Under the pieces are notes generated by a model. It did no database searches. It was not told where the DNA came from and worked only from the letters and a program-made list of their open reading frames with translations. 25,600 nt of DNA from Candidatus Woesearchaeota archaeon CG10_big_fil_rev_8_21_14_0_10_36_11 (GTDB lineage Archaea; Nanobdellota; Nanobdellia; Woesearchaeales; GW2011-AR9): assembly GCA_002762845.1 (NCBI GenBank), contig PCYB01000051.1:1-25600 (forward strand), given 5' to 3'. Positions within the stretch are counted from its first letter, which is position 1, and every line of letters begins with the position of its first letter. Of this stretch, positions 13,557 to 21,136 are shown in pieces. The position numbers were made by a program, and so were the translations under genes.

Positions 13557-13940
13557 ATGGCAATAAAAGAATTCAAATGGAACGGAAAAACGGAAGAAGA
13601 GATTAAACGAATGGACATGGAAATGTTCATCGAACTAGTTCCTTCTCGCCAACGAAGATCATTAAAACGTGGTTTTACCGAACAACAGAAAAGTCTTGTA
13701 AAACGTATCGATGCCGGTGAAAGTAATATCAAAACACATTGCCGAAACATGATTATTATTCCCTCAATGATTGACAAATTGTTCCGAATTTATAACGGAA
13801 AGGAGTTTGTTCCATTAACGATTACTACAGAAATGCTTGGTCATTACCTTGGAGAATTTGCTCATACACGAAAATCTGTATCGCATAGTTCTGCAGGAAT
13901 AGGTGCAACACGATCAAGTAAGTCAGTATCTGCACGATAA
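13557..13940 (+). CDS. rps19: Small-subunit ribosomal protein S19 (uS19)
   Basis: This 127-residue protein has the archaeal S19 pattern: an N-terminal helix with ELVPSRQRRSLKRGF, then IKTHCRNMIIIPSMIDKLFRIYNGKEFVPL and the C-terminal MLGHYLGEFAHTRKSVSH followed by GATRSSKSV. S19 sits in the 30S head near the A-site tRNA. Length is normal. It lies between L2 (22-nt gap containing GAGG) and L22 (2-nt gap). Confidence 0.98.
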   Translation: MAIKEFKWNGKTEEEIKRMDMEMFIELVPSRQRRSLKRGFTEQQKSLVKRIDAGESNIKTHCRNMIIIPSMIDKLFRIYNGKEFVPLTITTEMLGHYLGEFAHTRKSVSHSSAGIGATRSSKSVSAR

Positions 13941-13942
13941 AC

Positions 13943-14860
13943 ATGAAACAAAAAACAATGAAAATTCCACAAGAACCAATAAAACCTGAACATTGTGCGT
14001 CTGCGAAGGCACTTAATATCCCCATTTCAACAAAATTCGGTGTTGAGCTTAGTGATAACTTACGATATAAAAAAACGTCATTTGCAAAATCATTTTTAGA
14101 AGATGTTATTGCTCTTAAAAGGGCAGTTCCGTTCAAGAAATCAGTCAATGATCTTGGTCATAAAAAAGGAATGGCTGCTGGACGATTTCCACAAAAAGCT
14201 GCAAAGGAATTTTTGAAACTTGTAAAGTCCGTTGAAGCAAACGCGCAAGTGAAAGGCTTAAACACATCGGAACTTAAAATAATTAAGATTATATCAAACA
14301 AAGCATCTACTCCATTAACTGGCGGAAGACTTCGCCGAGGTACAAAGCGTACACATATTGAAATTGTGGTTCGTGAACTTCCTGGAAGTAAAAAGAAAAG
14401 TTACGACAAGAAAGAACAAAAACAAGATAAAGTAATGGAGAAAAAAGCGGATGTTCCCGTTGCTCCCGTTAAACCTGTAGAAGAAATGCCTGTTGGAGTT
14501 GAAGAAACTCTTCAGCACGATGTTCCCGTAGACGTTGAGGAACTCCAAGAAAAATCTCAGGAAAAACAACAACCAGAACAAGCAGTGTTTGAGAAGTCTC
14601 AAAGATCAGTTGAAGAACCAGTTACAAAACCAGTTGCAGAACCAAAACCTACTATTGTAAAAGATATTCCTCTCAAAGAAGTTTCATCTTCAGAATTATT
14701 AAAACAAGCACAAGCAAAAGCTGCTGAACTTAATAAAAAAGAAAAGAAAAATGAAGCTGTTCAAGAAGTAGAAAGTTTGTACGATACGTTAAAACAAAAA
14801 GGAACACTGCGCGGCACTGCAAGTAAACCTCGATATGGGAACAAAGGTGACATACAATGA
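13943..14860 (+). CDS. rpl22: Large-subunit ribosomal protein L22 (uL22) with a long C-terminal tail
   Basis: A 305-residue protein, about twice the usual archaeal length (about 150). Residues 1-148 are a normal L22 core, including the tunnel-lining hairpin and the motif GRLRRGTKRTHIEIVV (128-143). Residues 149-305 are a low-complexity tail rich in Lys, Glu, Pro, Val and Gln with repeated PV/EE pairs (such as VPVAPVKPVEEMPV) and a helical Ala/Lys segment near the end (LLKQAQAKAAELNKKEKK). The reading frame is continuous and joins S3 through a 4-nt overlap, so the tail is not an assembly fusion artefact that can be seen. Its role is unknown; it should project from the tunnel-exit side of the 50S. 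Confidence 0.96.
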   Translation: MKQKTMKIPQEPIKPEHCASAKALNIPISTKFGVELSDNLRYKKTSFAKSFLEDVIALKRAVPFKKSVNDLGHKKGMAAGRFPQKAAKEFLKLVKSVEANAQVKGLNTSELKIIKIISNKASTPLTGGRLRRGTKRTHIEIVVRELPGSKKKSYDKKEQKQDKVMEKKADVPVAPVKPVEEMPVGVEETLQHDVPVDVEELQEKSQEKQQPEQAVFEKSQRSVEEPVTKPVAEPKPTIVKDIPLKEVSSSELLKQAQAKAAELNKKEKKNEAVQEVESLYDTLKQKGTLRGTASKPRYGNKGDIQ

Positions 14861-15762
14861 TTGAACGAGAATTCATATCACAAAAGACAAAAGAATTTTA
14901 CATTAAGAAGTATGTTGAAAATAAACTTCGTGGTGTGGGTATTTCCCAGATTAGGTTAAAGAAGATTCCTTTAGGTGAAAAAATCATTATTCATACAAGT
15001 AGGCCAAGTTTAATTGTTGGTTCAAAAGGTGCGAATATAAAAGATCTTACAAAACATTTGAAAAAAGAATTTAAACTTGAAAATCCACAAATTGAAATTG
15101 TTGAAGTGAAAGATATCTTCCTTGACGCGAATGTTGTTGCGGAACGTATCGCTGGTTCACTTGAACGTTTCGGCTCTGCACGATTTAAAGGTGTTGGTCA
15201 TAAGATTATGGGTAATGTCCTTAACTCGGGAGCATTAGGCGTTGAATTAATCTTTTCGGGGAAAATTCCCGGTGCTCGTGCAAAAAAGTGGCGATTTTAT
15301 CAAGGATACTTAAAAAAATGTGGCGATGTTGCAACCAGTGGCGTACTGAAAGCACAGCGGACCGCTCTTTTGAAAAGTGGAGTTATCGGAATAAAAGTTT
15401 CCATTATGCCTCCAAACATAGTACTTCCAGATAATGTTACTATCCTTGACGAACCACTACAAATAGTTGAAGAACTTCCTCTTGAGAAAGAAATAACAAA
15501 ATTACCAAAAAAGAAGACTACTAAAAAATCACCTAAAACAACTGTCAAGAAACCAACAGTAAAGAAAAAAAAAGTAGCTGAAAAAAAAGGGGCAGTAAAG
15601 AAAACTGAAACTCCCGTTTTACCCGTACAAGAAGCTATTCCAGAAACTGTTTTGGAAACGGCTCCCGAAGCAAATAATCTTCCGCCAAAGGATACAGACG
15701 AAAATGAAAATAATCCTGAGAAAGCAACTAATGAAGAATCGGGTGAAGAATTTCAAAAATGA
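14857..15762 (+). CDS. rps3: Small-subunit ribosomal protein S3 (uS3) with a charged C-terminal tail
   Basis: A 301-residue protein; archaeal S3 is commonly about 200-240. The N-terminal KH domain has the loop IVGSKGANI (53-61), followed by the S3 C-terminal domain with AERIAGSLERFGSARFKG (95-112) and the IPGARAKKWRFYQGYLKK region (137-154). S3 lies at the mRNA entry of the 30S. From about residue 210 the protein is a disordered-looking tail: first Lys/Thr-rich (LPKKKTTKKSPKTTVKK), then Pro/Glu-rich. The switch from basic to acidic along the tail is striking. It overlaps L22 and L29 by 4 nt each. Confidence 0.97.
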   Translation: MIEREFISQKTKEFYIKKYVENKLRGVGISQIRLKKIPLGEKIIIHTSRPSLIVGSKGANIKDLTKHLKKEFKLENPQIEIVEVKDIFLDANVVAERIAGSLERFGSARFKGVGHKIMGNVLNSGALGVELIFSGKIPGARAKKWRFYQGYLKKCGDVATSGVLKAQRTALLKSGVIGIKVSIMPPNIVLPDNVTILDEPLQIVEELPLEKEITKLPKKKTTKKSPKTTVKKPTVKKKKVAEKKGAVKKTETPVLPVQEAIPETVLETAPEANNLPPKDTDENENNPEKATNEESGEEFQK

Positions 15763-15959
15763 AAATTACAAAAGAATTGCGAGATTTGTCTCAAGACGAA
15801 TTGCAGAATAGATTGCAAGAATTTAAAAAAGAACTCCTCAAACTAAATGTTCAAGCATCTACAGGTGCACAAACGTCAAATCCTGGAAAATTAAAACAAA
15901 CCAAGAAAAATATTGCAAGGATATTGACGTTACGTAAGGAAAAGGAGGAAAAAGTATAA
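15759..15959 (+). CDS. rpl29: Large-subunit ribosomal protein L29 (uL29)
   Basis: A 66-residue, two-helix protein with the normal L29 pattern: ELRDLSQDELQNRLQEFKKELLKL in the first helix and a conserved second helix ending KKNIARILTLRKEK. L29 sits next to L23 at the tunnel exit. It overlaps S3 by 4 nt. Its last codons contain AAGGAGG (15942-15948), which acts as the likely ribosome binding site for the next gene. Confidence 0.96.
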   Translation: MKITKELRDLSQDELQNRLQEFKKELLKLNVQASTGAQTSNPGKLKQTKKNIARILTLRKEKEEKV

Positions 15960-15963
15960 CACT

Positions 15964-16269
15964 ATGGTTGGCGTATGTAATCAATGTGGTTTGCCGCAAG
16001 ACCTTTGCGTTTGTGAGACAATTGCACGTGAACAACAAAAAATCATTGTCATGACCGAAAAAAGGAAGTTCGGAAAAAAATATACCGTTATTCGCGGGAT
16101 AAAGAAAGAAGCAAACATTGGGGAGATTGTTAAAAAACTCAAATCAAAATTTGCTTGTGGCGGTACCGCGAAAGAAGGTAGAATTGAACTCCAGGGCGAT
16201 CATAAAGCACGAGTCAAAACAACTCTTGTTGAGTTAGGGTTTCCGGAAGAAACAATAGAGATTCAATAG
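15964..16269 (+). CDS. Translation initiation factor aIF1 (SUI1 family)
   Basis: This 101-residue protein has the archaeal SUI1/eIF1 core: KKYTVIRGI (38-46), IGEIVKKLKSKFACGGTAKEG (52-72), IELQGDHKARVKTTLVELGF. aIF1 binds the 30S near the P site and controls start-codon selection. The N-terminus has a Cys knuckle, CNQCGLPQDLCVC (5-17), typical of the archaeal forms and probably zinc-binding. AAGGAGG about 15 nt upstream of the ATG is one of the few strong Shine-Dalgarno motifs in the operon. The position between L29 and Rpp29 is the usual archaeal order. Confidence 0.96.
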   Translation: MVGVCNQCGLPQDLCVCETIAREQQKIIVMTEKRKFGKKYTVIRGIKKEANIGEIVKKLKSKFACGGTAKEGRIELQGDHKARVKTTLVELGFPEETIEIQ

Positions 16270-16277
16270 AACAACAA

Positions 16278-16307
16278 CACCATCAAAACCAACAAATGAT
16301 TTTGGTG
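16278..16307 (+). promoter_or_regulatory. Hairpin covering the ribosome binding site of the Rpp29 gene
   Basis: In the 49-nt gap between aIF1 and Rpp29, CACC (16278-16281) and AAAA (16285-16288) pair with TTTT (16300-16303) and GGTG (16304-16307), leaving a 3-nt ATC bulge and an 11-nt loop. GGTGGGGG (16304-16310 region) is the purine-rich ribosome binding site, about 10 nt before the ATG at 16319. The stem could limit Rpp29 translation. The stem is short and AT-rich, so it may be chance. Confidence 0.3.
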
Positions 16308-16318
16308 GGGGAAATGAG

Positions 16319-16570
16319 ATGGCACGACAAAAGACGTATCCACATGAGCTTATCGGTAAGAAAGTGAAAGTTGTTACGTCGTCAAACAACGCGAATCTTG
16401 GAATAACAGGAACGCTTGTTGATGAAACAAAAAATACTTTTGTCATAGAAACCGATAAAGGGTTAAAAACCATACTCAAGAATAATATTACCATCGTTCT
16501 CTGTGAGACGGGCACACAGATTGCCGGCAGAGACATATCAAAACGACCTGAAGATCGGGTAAAAGGGTAG
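16319..16570 (+). CDS. rnp1: RNase P protein subunit Rpp29/Pop4 (Rnp1)
   Basis: An 83-residue protein with the SH3-like Pop4 fold: HELIGKKVKVVTSSNNANLGITGTLVDETKNTFVIE followed by a second strand set ending GTQIAGRDISKRPEDR. Rpp29 pairs with Rpp21 and binds the specificity side of archaeal RNase P RNA for tRNA 5' processing. It is at the short end of the family; terminal extensions seen in other archaea are absent. Its place between aIF1 and S17 is the standard archaeal order. A GGTGGGGG sequence upstream provides the ribosome binding site. Confidence 0.94.
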   Translation: MARQKTYPHELIGKKVKVVTSSNNANLGITGTLVDETKNTFVIETDKGLKTILKNNITIVLCETGTQIAGRDISKRPEDRVKG

Positions 16571-16579
16571 AAATAAAAA

Positions 16580-17095
16580 ATGAAACAAAAAGTTTTACAC
16601 ACAAACGCACCACAGAAGGAATGTACTGACAGAAACTGTCCGTTCCATGGACAACTTGCAGTGAAGAATGAGTTGTTTAAAGGAAAGGTTGTAAAAAAGG
16701 ACATGAATAGATCTGCAACCATTGAACTACTTCGTTCACATTCTGTTCCAAAATATGAACGGTATGAAGTGCGACGTTCACGAATGAGAGTTCACAACCC
16801 TCCGTGTCTCGACGTTGAAATTGGTCATTCCGTATTGGTTGCACGAACACGACCTATCAGCAAAACAAAGAATCATGTTATTATTCAAGTGTTAGAATCA
16901 TCTGAAAGTGATATGAAATCAACACTTGGTCTTGCAAAGGAATCTAAAGAATTTACAAAGAATAAAGCTAGAAAAGAAGAAAAAGCTCGAGTTGGACAAG
17001 AAGAAAAGAAACAAGAGAAAAGAAAAGAATCAAAAACGAACGTTCAGGAAAGAGTTCAACCTGAAGAAACAATAAACGACAATGAAACCAATTAA
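16580..17095 (+). CDS. rps17: Small-subunit ribosomal protein S17 (uS17) with a Lys/Glu tail
   Basis: A 171-residue protein; archaeal S17 is usually about 105-115. Residues 1-111 are normal: the Cys-containing archaeal start CTDRNCPFHG (15-24), the OB-fold with FKGKVVKKDMNRSATIEL, and the conserved YERYEVRRSRMRVHNPPCLDVEIGHSV. S17 binds 16S rRNA early in 30S assembly. Residues 112-171 form a highly charged tail (for example KARKEEKARVGQEEKKQEK), predicted helical or disordered. Its 3' end overlaps L14 by 14 nt, the largest same-strand overlap in the operon. Confidence 0.96.
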   Translation: MKQKVLHTNAPQKECTDRNCPFHGQLAVKNELFKGKVVKKDMNRSATIELLRSHSVPKYERYEVRRSRMRVHNPPCLDVEIGHSVLVARTRPISKTKNHVIIQVLESSESDMKSTLGLAKESKEFTKNKARKEEKARVGQEEKKQEKRKESKTNVQERVQPEETINDNETN

Positions 17096-17483
17096 AAGTA
17101 CTATTACCCGTGCTCTGCCAGTGCAGGCATTTGTAGCAACCTGTGACAATTCAGGAGCAAAGATGCTTAAGATTGTCTCTGTGAAAGGTCACAAGACGGT
17201 TAAAGGTAGAATTTCCGCAGCAGGCATCGGCGATTTAGTGCTCGCTTCAGTAAAAAAAGGAAAACTAGAAATGAGAAAGACAGTTGTTCCCGCTATTATC
17301 GTTCGTCAGAAAAAAGAATTCAGGCGACCTGATGGCACACGAGTAAAGTTTGAAGATAATGCTGCTGTCGTACTGAAAGATATGAAAGGGAATCCAAAAG
17401 GAACAATCTTTAAAGGGCCAATAGCAAAAGAGGTTGCTGAGCGCTGGCCTGCAGTTGCCAAGGTAGCAAACATGGTTGTATAA
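17082..17483 (+). CDS. rpl14: Large-subunit ribosomal protein L14 (uL14)
   Basis: A 133-residue protein of normal archaeal length, with the signature CDNSGAKMLKIVSVKGHK, AGIGDLVLASVKKGK and the C-terminal KGTIFKGPIAKEVAERWP. L14 is at the subunit interface and bridges to 16S rRNA. It starts inside the S17 tail, which suggests translational coupling. A 63-nt A/T-rich gap follows, the widest inside the operon. Confidence 0.98.
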   Translation: MKPIKSTITRALPVQAFVATCDNSGAKMLKIVSVKGHKTVKGRISAAGIGDLVLASVKKGKLEMRKTVVPAIIVRQKKEFRRPDGTRVKFEDNAAVVLKDMKGNPKGTIFKGPIAKEVAERWPAVAKVANMVV

Positions 17484-17546
17484 TAAATACAATGAACATT
17501 TAAAAAAATAAAACATCTCAAAACATACAAAATTAATATTACAAAA
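17484..17546 (+). other. Widest gap inside the ribosomal operon (L14-L24)
   Basis: This 63-nt stretch is A/T-rich and holds no ORF. A TTTAAAAAAATAAA run at about 17499-17512 could be a weak internal TATA box or an mRNA-cleavage-prone spacer, but it is some 40 bp from the L24 ATG rather than the 26-29 bp used elsewhere. No Shine-Dalgarno motif or convincing hairpin was seen. Confidence 0.3.
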
Positions 17547-18023
17547 ATGGTACAAAAAACATTTTCAACCGGTTGGAAAAGTAGTACACAACCACGGAAG
17601 CAGCGTAAATATTCGTACAATGCGCCGCTTCACACACGACAAAAAAAAGTTCATGTTCACCTGTCCTCAGATTTAAGAAAAAAGTATGGGTTACGTCGGG
17701 TGCAAGTGAAGAAGGGCGATAAAGTACAGATTATGCGTGGACAACACAAGAAAAAGGAAGGAAAAGTTGATCGTGTTAATCTTAAACGTGAAAAACTGTA
17801 CGTTACAGGGATTGAATTTATCAAGAAAGACGGGACGAAAATTCCAGTGGCATTCACTCCTTCAAACGTAATGATCATTGCTGTTGACACAAGCGATAAA
17901 AAAAGAAAAATGAAAATGGAAAGAATTCAAACAACACTTTCACATTCAACCAAACCAGTACTTACAAGTGCTGACTCAGAGACATCAAAACAACACAAGA
18001 AATCACAAGGGGAAACAAAATGA
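17547..18023 (+). CDS. rpl24: Large-subunit ribosomal protein L24 (uL24)
   Basis: A 158-residue protein. The N-terminal part (THSTQPRKQRKY-like basic segment and APLHTRQKKVHVHLS) and the KOW domain (RRVQVKKGDKVQIMRGQHKKKEGKV, about 50-74) are standard for archaeal L24, followed by GIEFIKKDGTKIPVAFTPSNVMI. L24 starts 50S folding near the tunnel exit. From about residue 118 a Lys/Ser/Thr-rich tail of about 40 residues extends past the usual end (about 120). The stop overlaps S4e by 4 nt. Confidence 0.96.
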   Translation: MVQKTFSTGWKSSTQPRKQRKYSYNAPLHTRQKKVHVHLSSDLRKKYGLRRVQVKKGDKVQIMRGQHKKKEGKVDRVNLKREKLYVTGIEFIKKDGTKIPVAFTPSNVMIIAVDTSDKKRKMKMERIQTTLSHSTKPVLTSADSETSKQHKKSQGETK

Positions 18024-18712
18024 AAAATCATTTGAAACGAATTGCATCACCACGAACATGGCTCATTAATAGAAAGAGTAATATATTTATAACGCGGCCT
18101 CGACCAGGTGCACATTCATTCCAACATGGAATCTCTCTTGGAGTTGTTTTACGAGATATGTTACATGTCGCATCAACCATGGGTGAAGCGAAAAAGATTC
18201 TCAATACAAAGAATATCCTTGTTGATAGTTCGCGAACACGCGATCATCGCCGTATCGTTGGTTTGTTTGACGTTATTTCATTACCAGATATAGAAGAACA
18301 GTATAGAATGATATTAGACACAAAAGGCCGACTTGATGTTATTGAAGTCAACGCTGCTGAGAGTACTCGCAAACTCTGCAAGATAATTGGAAAAACTATT
18401 GTAAAAAAAGGAAAAGTACAGTTCAACTTACATGATGGAAAAAACATCGTAAGTGACAAAGAAGCTCGTATTGGCGATAGTTTTGTTGTTACACTTCCGG
18501 GGAAGGAAATTGAAAGTGTACTCACTCTTAATTCCGGTGCGGCAGTTTTCCTTGTATATGGTAAACATTCAGGCGATGTTGGTGTTTTCAAAGAGTTTAA
18601 AGGAAATGATGCATTGTACACAAAAGATAAAATGGATGTTGAAACGTCAAAGAAGTATCTCTTTGTTGTTGGTTCAAGAGGAAAACCACTTATCACAATC
18701 AGAAAAGAATAA
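18020..18712 (+). CDS. rps4e: Small-subunit ribosomal protein S4e (eS4)
   Basis: A 230-residue protein with the usual three parts: N-terminal RS4NT segment (HLKRIASPRTWLINRK), an S4 RNA-binding region (SLGVVLRDMLHVASTMGEAKKILNTKNILVD), and a central beta domain with a C-terminal KOW motif (SGDVGVFKEF, GKPLITI). eS4 is shared by archaea and eukaryotes and absent from bacteria. It lies between L24 and L5, the usual archaeal order. Length is normal. Confidence 0.97.
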   Translation: MKNHLKRIASPRTWLINRKSNIFITRPRPGAHSFQHGISLGVVLRDMLHVASTMGEAKKILNTKNILVDSSRTRDHRRIVGLFDVISLPDIEEQYRMILDTKGRLDVIEVNAAESTRKLCKIIGKTIVKKGKVQFNLHDGKNIVSDKEARIGDSFVVTLPGKEIESVLTLNSGAAVFLVYGKHSGDVGVFKEFKGNDALYTKDKMDVETSKKYLFVVGSRGKPLITIRKE

Positions 18713-18747
18713 TGAATACAAAAAAAACAAAATACTAAAACAATAAA

Positions 18748-19278
18748 ATGGCTGACAAAACTACACAAAATGTACAGAACCCGATGAAACGTGTGCACAT
18801 AGAAAAAATGACACTTAACATCGGAGTTGGAAAAGACGAGTCTATGTTAAAAAAAGGTCTTTTATTGTTACAAAAGCTATCTCCACTAACACCTGTAAAA
18901 ACAGTAACCAAAAAACGTATTCCTGGGTGGGGTTTACGACCAGGTTTAGCAATCGGTTGTAAAGTTACGGTGAGAAAAAATACAGAAGAACTCCTTAAGA
19001 GATTACTTGTCGCAAAAATGAACACTTTATCTACAAAAAATTTTGATAATAATGGCAACTTTTCGTTTGGTATCCCAGAATATATTGATATTCAAGGTCT
19101 TGAATATGATCCTGACTTGAAAATAATGGGACTTGAAGTTGCTGTTACATTGAAAAGATCTGGATATCGGGTTAAGCAGCGAAGATTACATACATCAAAC
19201 GTAGGAAAATCACATTGTGTTACAAAAGATGATGCAATTACATTTGTTCGTAGTGTGGGAGTGGAGGTTACTGAGTAA
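18748..19278 (+). CDS. rpl5: Large-subunit ribosomal protein L5 (uL5)
   Basis: A 176-residue protein of normal length with family motifs KMTLNIGVGKD, KTVTKKRIPGWGLRPGLAIGCKVTVR and a conserved FSFGIPEYIDIQGLEYDPDLKI. L5 binds 5S rRNA and contacts the P-site tRNA. It follows S4e after 35 nt, which includes an A-rich run and no clear ribosome binding site. S14 begins 2 nt after its stop. Confidence 0.98.
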   Translation: MADKTTQNVQNPMKRVHIEKMTLNIGVGKDESMLKKGLLLLQKLSPLTPVKTVTKKRIPGWGLRPGLAIGCKVTVRKNTEELLKRLLVAKMNTLSTKNFDNNGNFSFGIPEYIDIQGLEYDPDLKIMGLEVAVTLKRSGYRVKQRRLHTSNVGKSHCVTKDDAITFVRSVGVEVTE

Positions 19279-19280
19279 AA

Positions 19281-19511
19281 ATGACAACGAGCGATCATAA
19301 AAAAATGTTTACGCAGCTTAATGCGAAGCCTGTAAAGAAAACAAAATACCTTCGGTTTAATGCTCCAAAAGAACGATCATGTGGTATTGCATTACGAAAA
19401 TGTAAAAATTGTGGCAGAATGGGCGGACACATAAATAAGTATGGCCTTCATCTGTGCAGACAATGTTTTAGGGAAATGGCAACGGGGCTCGGCTTCAAAA
19501 AATATAATTAA
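19281..19511 (+). CDS. rps14: Small-subunit ribosomal protein S14 (uS14), zinc-binding type
   Basis: A 76-residue protein with the zinc site CKNC (41-44) and CRQC (59-62), and the conserved KYGLHLCRQCFREMATGLGFKKY C-terminus. Archaeal S14 is typically 50-57 residues; the first 20 here form an added basic N-terminus. An in-frame ATG at 19305 would give a 68-residue form, but the start 2 nt after the L5 stop matches operon spacing. S14 is in the 30S head near the A site. Confidence 0.96.
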   Translation: MTTSDHKKMFTQLNAKPVKKTKYLRFNAPKERSCGIALRKCKNCGRMGGHINKYGLHLCRQCFREMATGLGFKKYN

Positions 19512-19536
19512 TGATGAGGTTAATAGGGAATACAAA

Positions 19537-19926
19537 ATGTTAAACGATCCACTTGCAGCGGCTTTGACGAAAATAATCAACGCGGAACGTGTTGGTAAAC
19601 GTGAAGTACTCATTAGGCCCGCCTCTAAAATGATTAAAGCAGTACTTCATATCATGAATGAAAACAATTATCTTGGCGCTTTTGAAGAGATTCCTGACGG
19701 ATTAAATAGCGTGCTTAAAGTTAACTTGCTTGGAAACATAAATAAGTGCGGCGTTATAAAACCACGATTTTCAGTAAAAAAAAGTGAGTTTGAAAAGTGG
19801 GAGAAAAGGTACCTTCCAGCGAAAGATTTTGGGTTGATTTTACTTTCCACACCGACCGGCATTATGACGCACACAGACGCAAAAGGCAAAAATACTGGGG
19901 GAAAACTGTTAGTGTACTGTTATTAG
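19537..19926 (+). CDS. rps8: Small-subunit ribosomal protein S8 (uS8)
   Basis: A 129-residue protein, exactly the archaeal length, starting MLNDPLAAALTKI and ending STPTGIMTHTDAKGKNTGGKLLVYCY. S8 binds the central domain of 16S rRNA and in bacteria represses the spc operon. A longer reading frame extends upstream to 19441 inside S14, but the family start and the 25-nt gap after S14 fix the ATG at 19537. L6 follows after 4 nt. Confidence 0.97.
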   Translation: MLNDPLAAALTKIINAERVGKREVLIRPASKMIKAVLHIMNENNYLGAFEEIPDGLNSVLKVNLLGNINKCGVIKPRFSVKKSEFEKWEKRYLPAKDFGLILLSTPTGIMTHTDAKGKNTGGKLLVYCY

Positions 19927-19930
19927 TAAA

Positions 19931-20476
19931 ATGAAAGAAGATATCACTCAGGAAATTGTATTTGACAAAAATGTCACGGCAAGTTTAGATAATGGTCTGT
20001 TAAAAATTCAAGGACCAAAAGGGTCAGTTCAACGTTTTTTCCACAATCCAAAAATAACTCTTACAATAGAATCAAACAAAATTATGTTACGGTCCCCTCA
20101 ATCAACAAAGAGAGAAAAGAAAATCATTAGTTCGTTTAGAGTTCATATACAAAACATGGTGAAAGGTGTACAAGAACCTTACGTGTACAGACTTAAGATT
20201 TGTTCAGGTCATTTTCCGATGAACGTTTCTGTTTCCGGTAATGATTTTATCATTAAGAACTTTCTGGGCGAATCTGTTCCAAGAAAAATTACATTCAGTA
20301 AAGAGGCAACGGTCAAAATTGATAGTAGCGAGATTATAGTTACAAGTGTTGATAAAGAAATTGCTGGTCAGACGGCAGCTACTATTGAAACAATGTGTCG
20401 CATAACTAATAGAGATAGACGGATATTTCAAGACGGGTGTTATATCATTCATAAAGCCGGAAAGGATTTGGTATAA
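19931..20476 (+). CDS. rpl6: Large-subunit ribosomal protein L6 (uL6)
   Basis: A 181-residue protein with two related L6 domains. Typical features are the N-terminal LDNGLLKIQGPKGSVQRFF, VHIQNMVKGVQEPYVYRLKI in the middle, and the archaeal C-terminus CRITNRDRRIFQDGCYIIHKAG. L6 lies near the sarcin-ricin loop and the factor-binding site. Length is normal for archaea. L32e starts 5 nt later. Confidence 0.97.
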   Translation: MKEDITQEIVFDKNVTASLDNGLLKIQGPKGSVQRFFHNPKITLTIESNKIMLRSPQSTKREKKIISSFRVHIQNMVKGVQEPYVYRLKICSGHFPMNVSVSGNDFIIKNFLGESVPRKITFSKEATVKIDSSEIIVTSVDKEIAGQTAATIETMCRITNRDRRIFQDGCYIIHKAGKDLV

Positions 20477-20481
20477 TTAAA

Positions 20482-21108
20482 ATGGAACACAAAACAGCAT
20501 TACAATTACGGAAAGTCGCAAAGAAGCGGAAACCTCTTTTTATAGTGAAAGAATCAAAGTTTTCGTCAGGTGTAAAAAAGCGATGGCGGTTTCCACGTGG
20601 TAAACACTCATCAACACGTCAACATGAAAAAGGGCGACCAGCTCTTCCTCAACCAGGATATGGTTCACCTGCATCCGTTCGTGGTCTTCATATGTCTGGT
20701 TTGAAACAAGTTATTGTCTCCGGTGTTCGTGATATGAACAAAATTGATCCGAAAACCGAAGGTGCCATCATACGCGCGGTTACAGGCAAAAAGAAAAAAC
20801 TTGAACTTATACAAATAGCCCAGAAGCGAAACATCACGCTTTTGAATATAAAAGATCCCTCAGCGTATACCGGACGTGTCGTACAAGAACTTGAAGACAG
20901 GAAAAAGTTAAAAGAAACTAAGTTAAGTACGAAGAGTAAGAAAGAAGAAGCGCGGAAGAAGAAAGCTGAAGAAAAAGAAAAAGAAAAGAAAGCTAAACAG
21001 GAGAGCAAAGATAGTACTAAAGTGGGAGATACAGAATCTGTTGAAGATACTGTTAAAGATATGGAAGATAAAAAAATCGTAGAAAAGACAATAACCAAAA
21101 GACAATAA
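20482..21108 (+). CDS. rpl32e: Large-subunit ribosomal protein L32e (eL32) with a Lys/Glu tail
   Basis: A 208-residue protein. The core (about 8-140) has KKRKPLFIVKESKF, KKRWRFPRGKHSSTRQ and the archaeal PGYGSPASVRGLH-SGLK segment. Archaeal L32e is generally about 125-150 residues, so residues from about 141 to 208 are an added tail made of alternating Lys/Glu (KKEEARKKKAEEKEKEKK) followed by a more acidic stretch. The tail would form a single charged helix or stay disordered. L32e is absent from bacteria and marks an archaeal operon. Confidence 0.96.
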   Translation: MEHKTALQLRKVAKKRKPLFIVKESKFSSGVKKRWRFPRGKHSSTRQHEKGRPALPQPGYGSPASVRGLHMSGLKQVIVSGVRDMNKIDPKTEGAIIRAVTGKKKKLELIQIAQKRNITLLNIKDPSAYTGRVVQELEDRKKLKETKLSTKSKKEEARKKKAEEKEKEKKAKQESKDSTKVGDTESVEDTVKDMEDKKIVEKTITKRQ

Positions 21109-21136
21109 TACTTCACATTGATACACATATAAAAAA

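Noticed and set aside
15964..15970. Possible separate transcription unit beginning at aIF1 because of the strong AAGGAGG
   Set aside because: No TATA box lies 26-29 bp before the start or anywhere convincing in L29; the motif only suggests independent ribosome entry.
16234..16722. 162-residue minus-strand ORF opposite Rpp29 and S17
   Set aside because: It is Phe/Ser-rich antisense noise from Lys/Glu-rich genes; the plus strand there encodes two well-conserved proteins.
18244..18798. 184-residue minus-strand ORF opposite S4e and the L5 start
   Set aside because: Composition is typical of antisense to ribosomal genes and no promoter or motif supports it.
19441..19536. N-terminally extended S8 beginning inside S14
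   Set aside because: The extension is a shifted reading of S14; S8 homologues start at the ATG at 19537 and have 129-130 residues.
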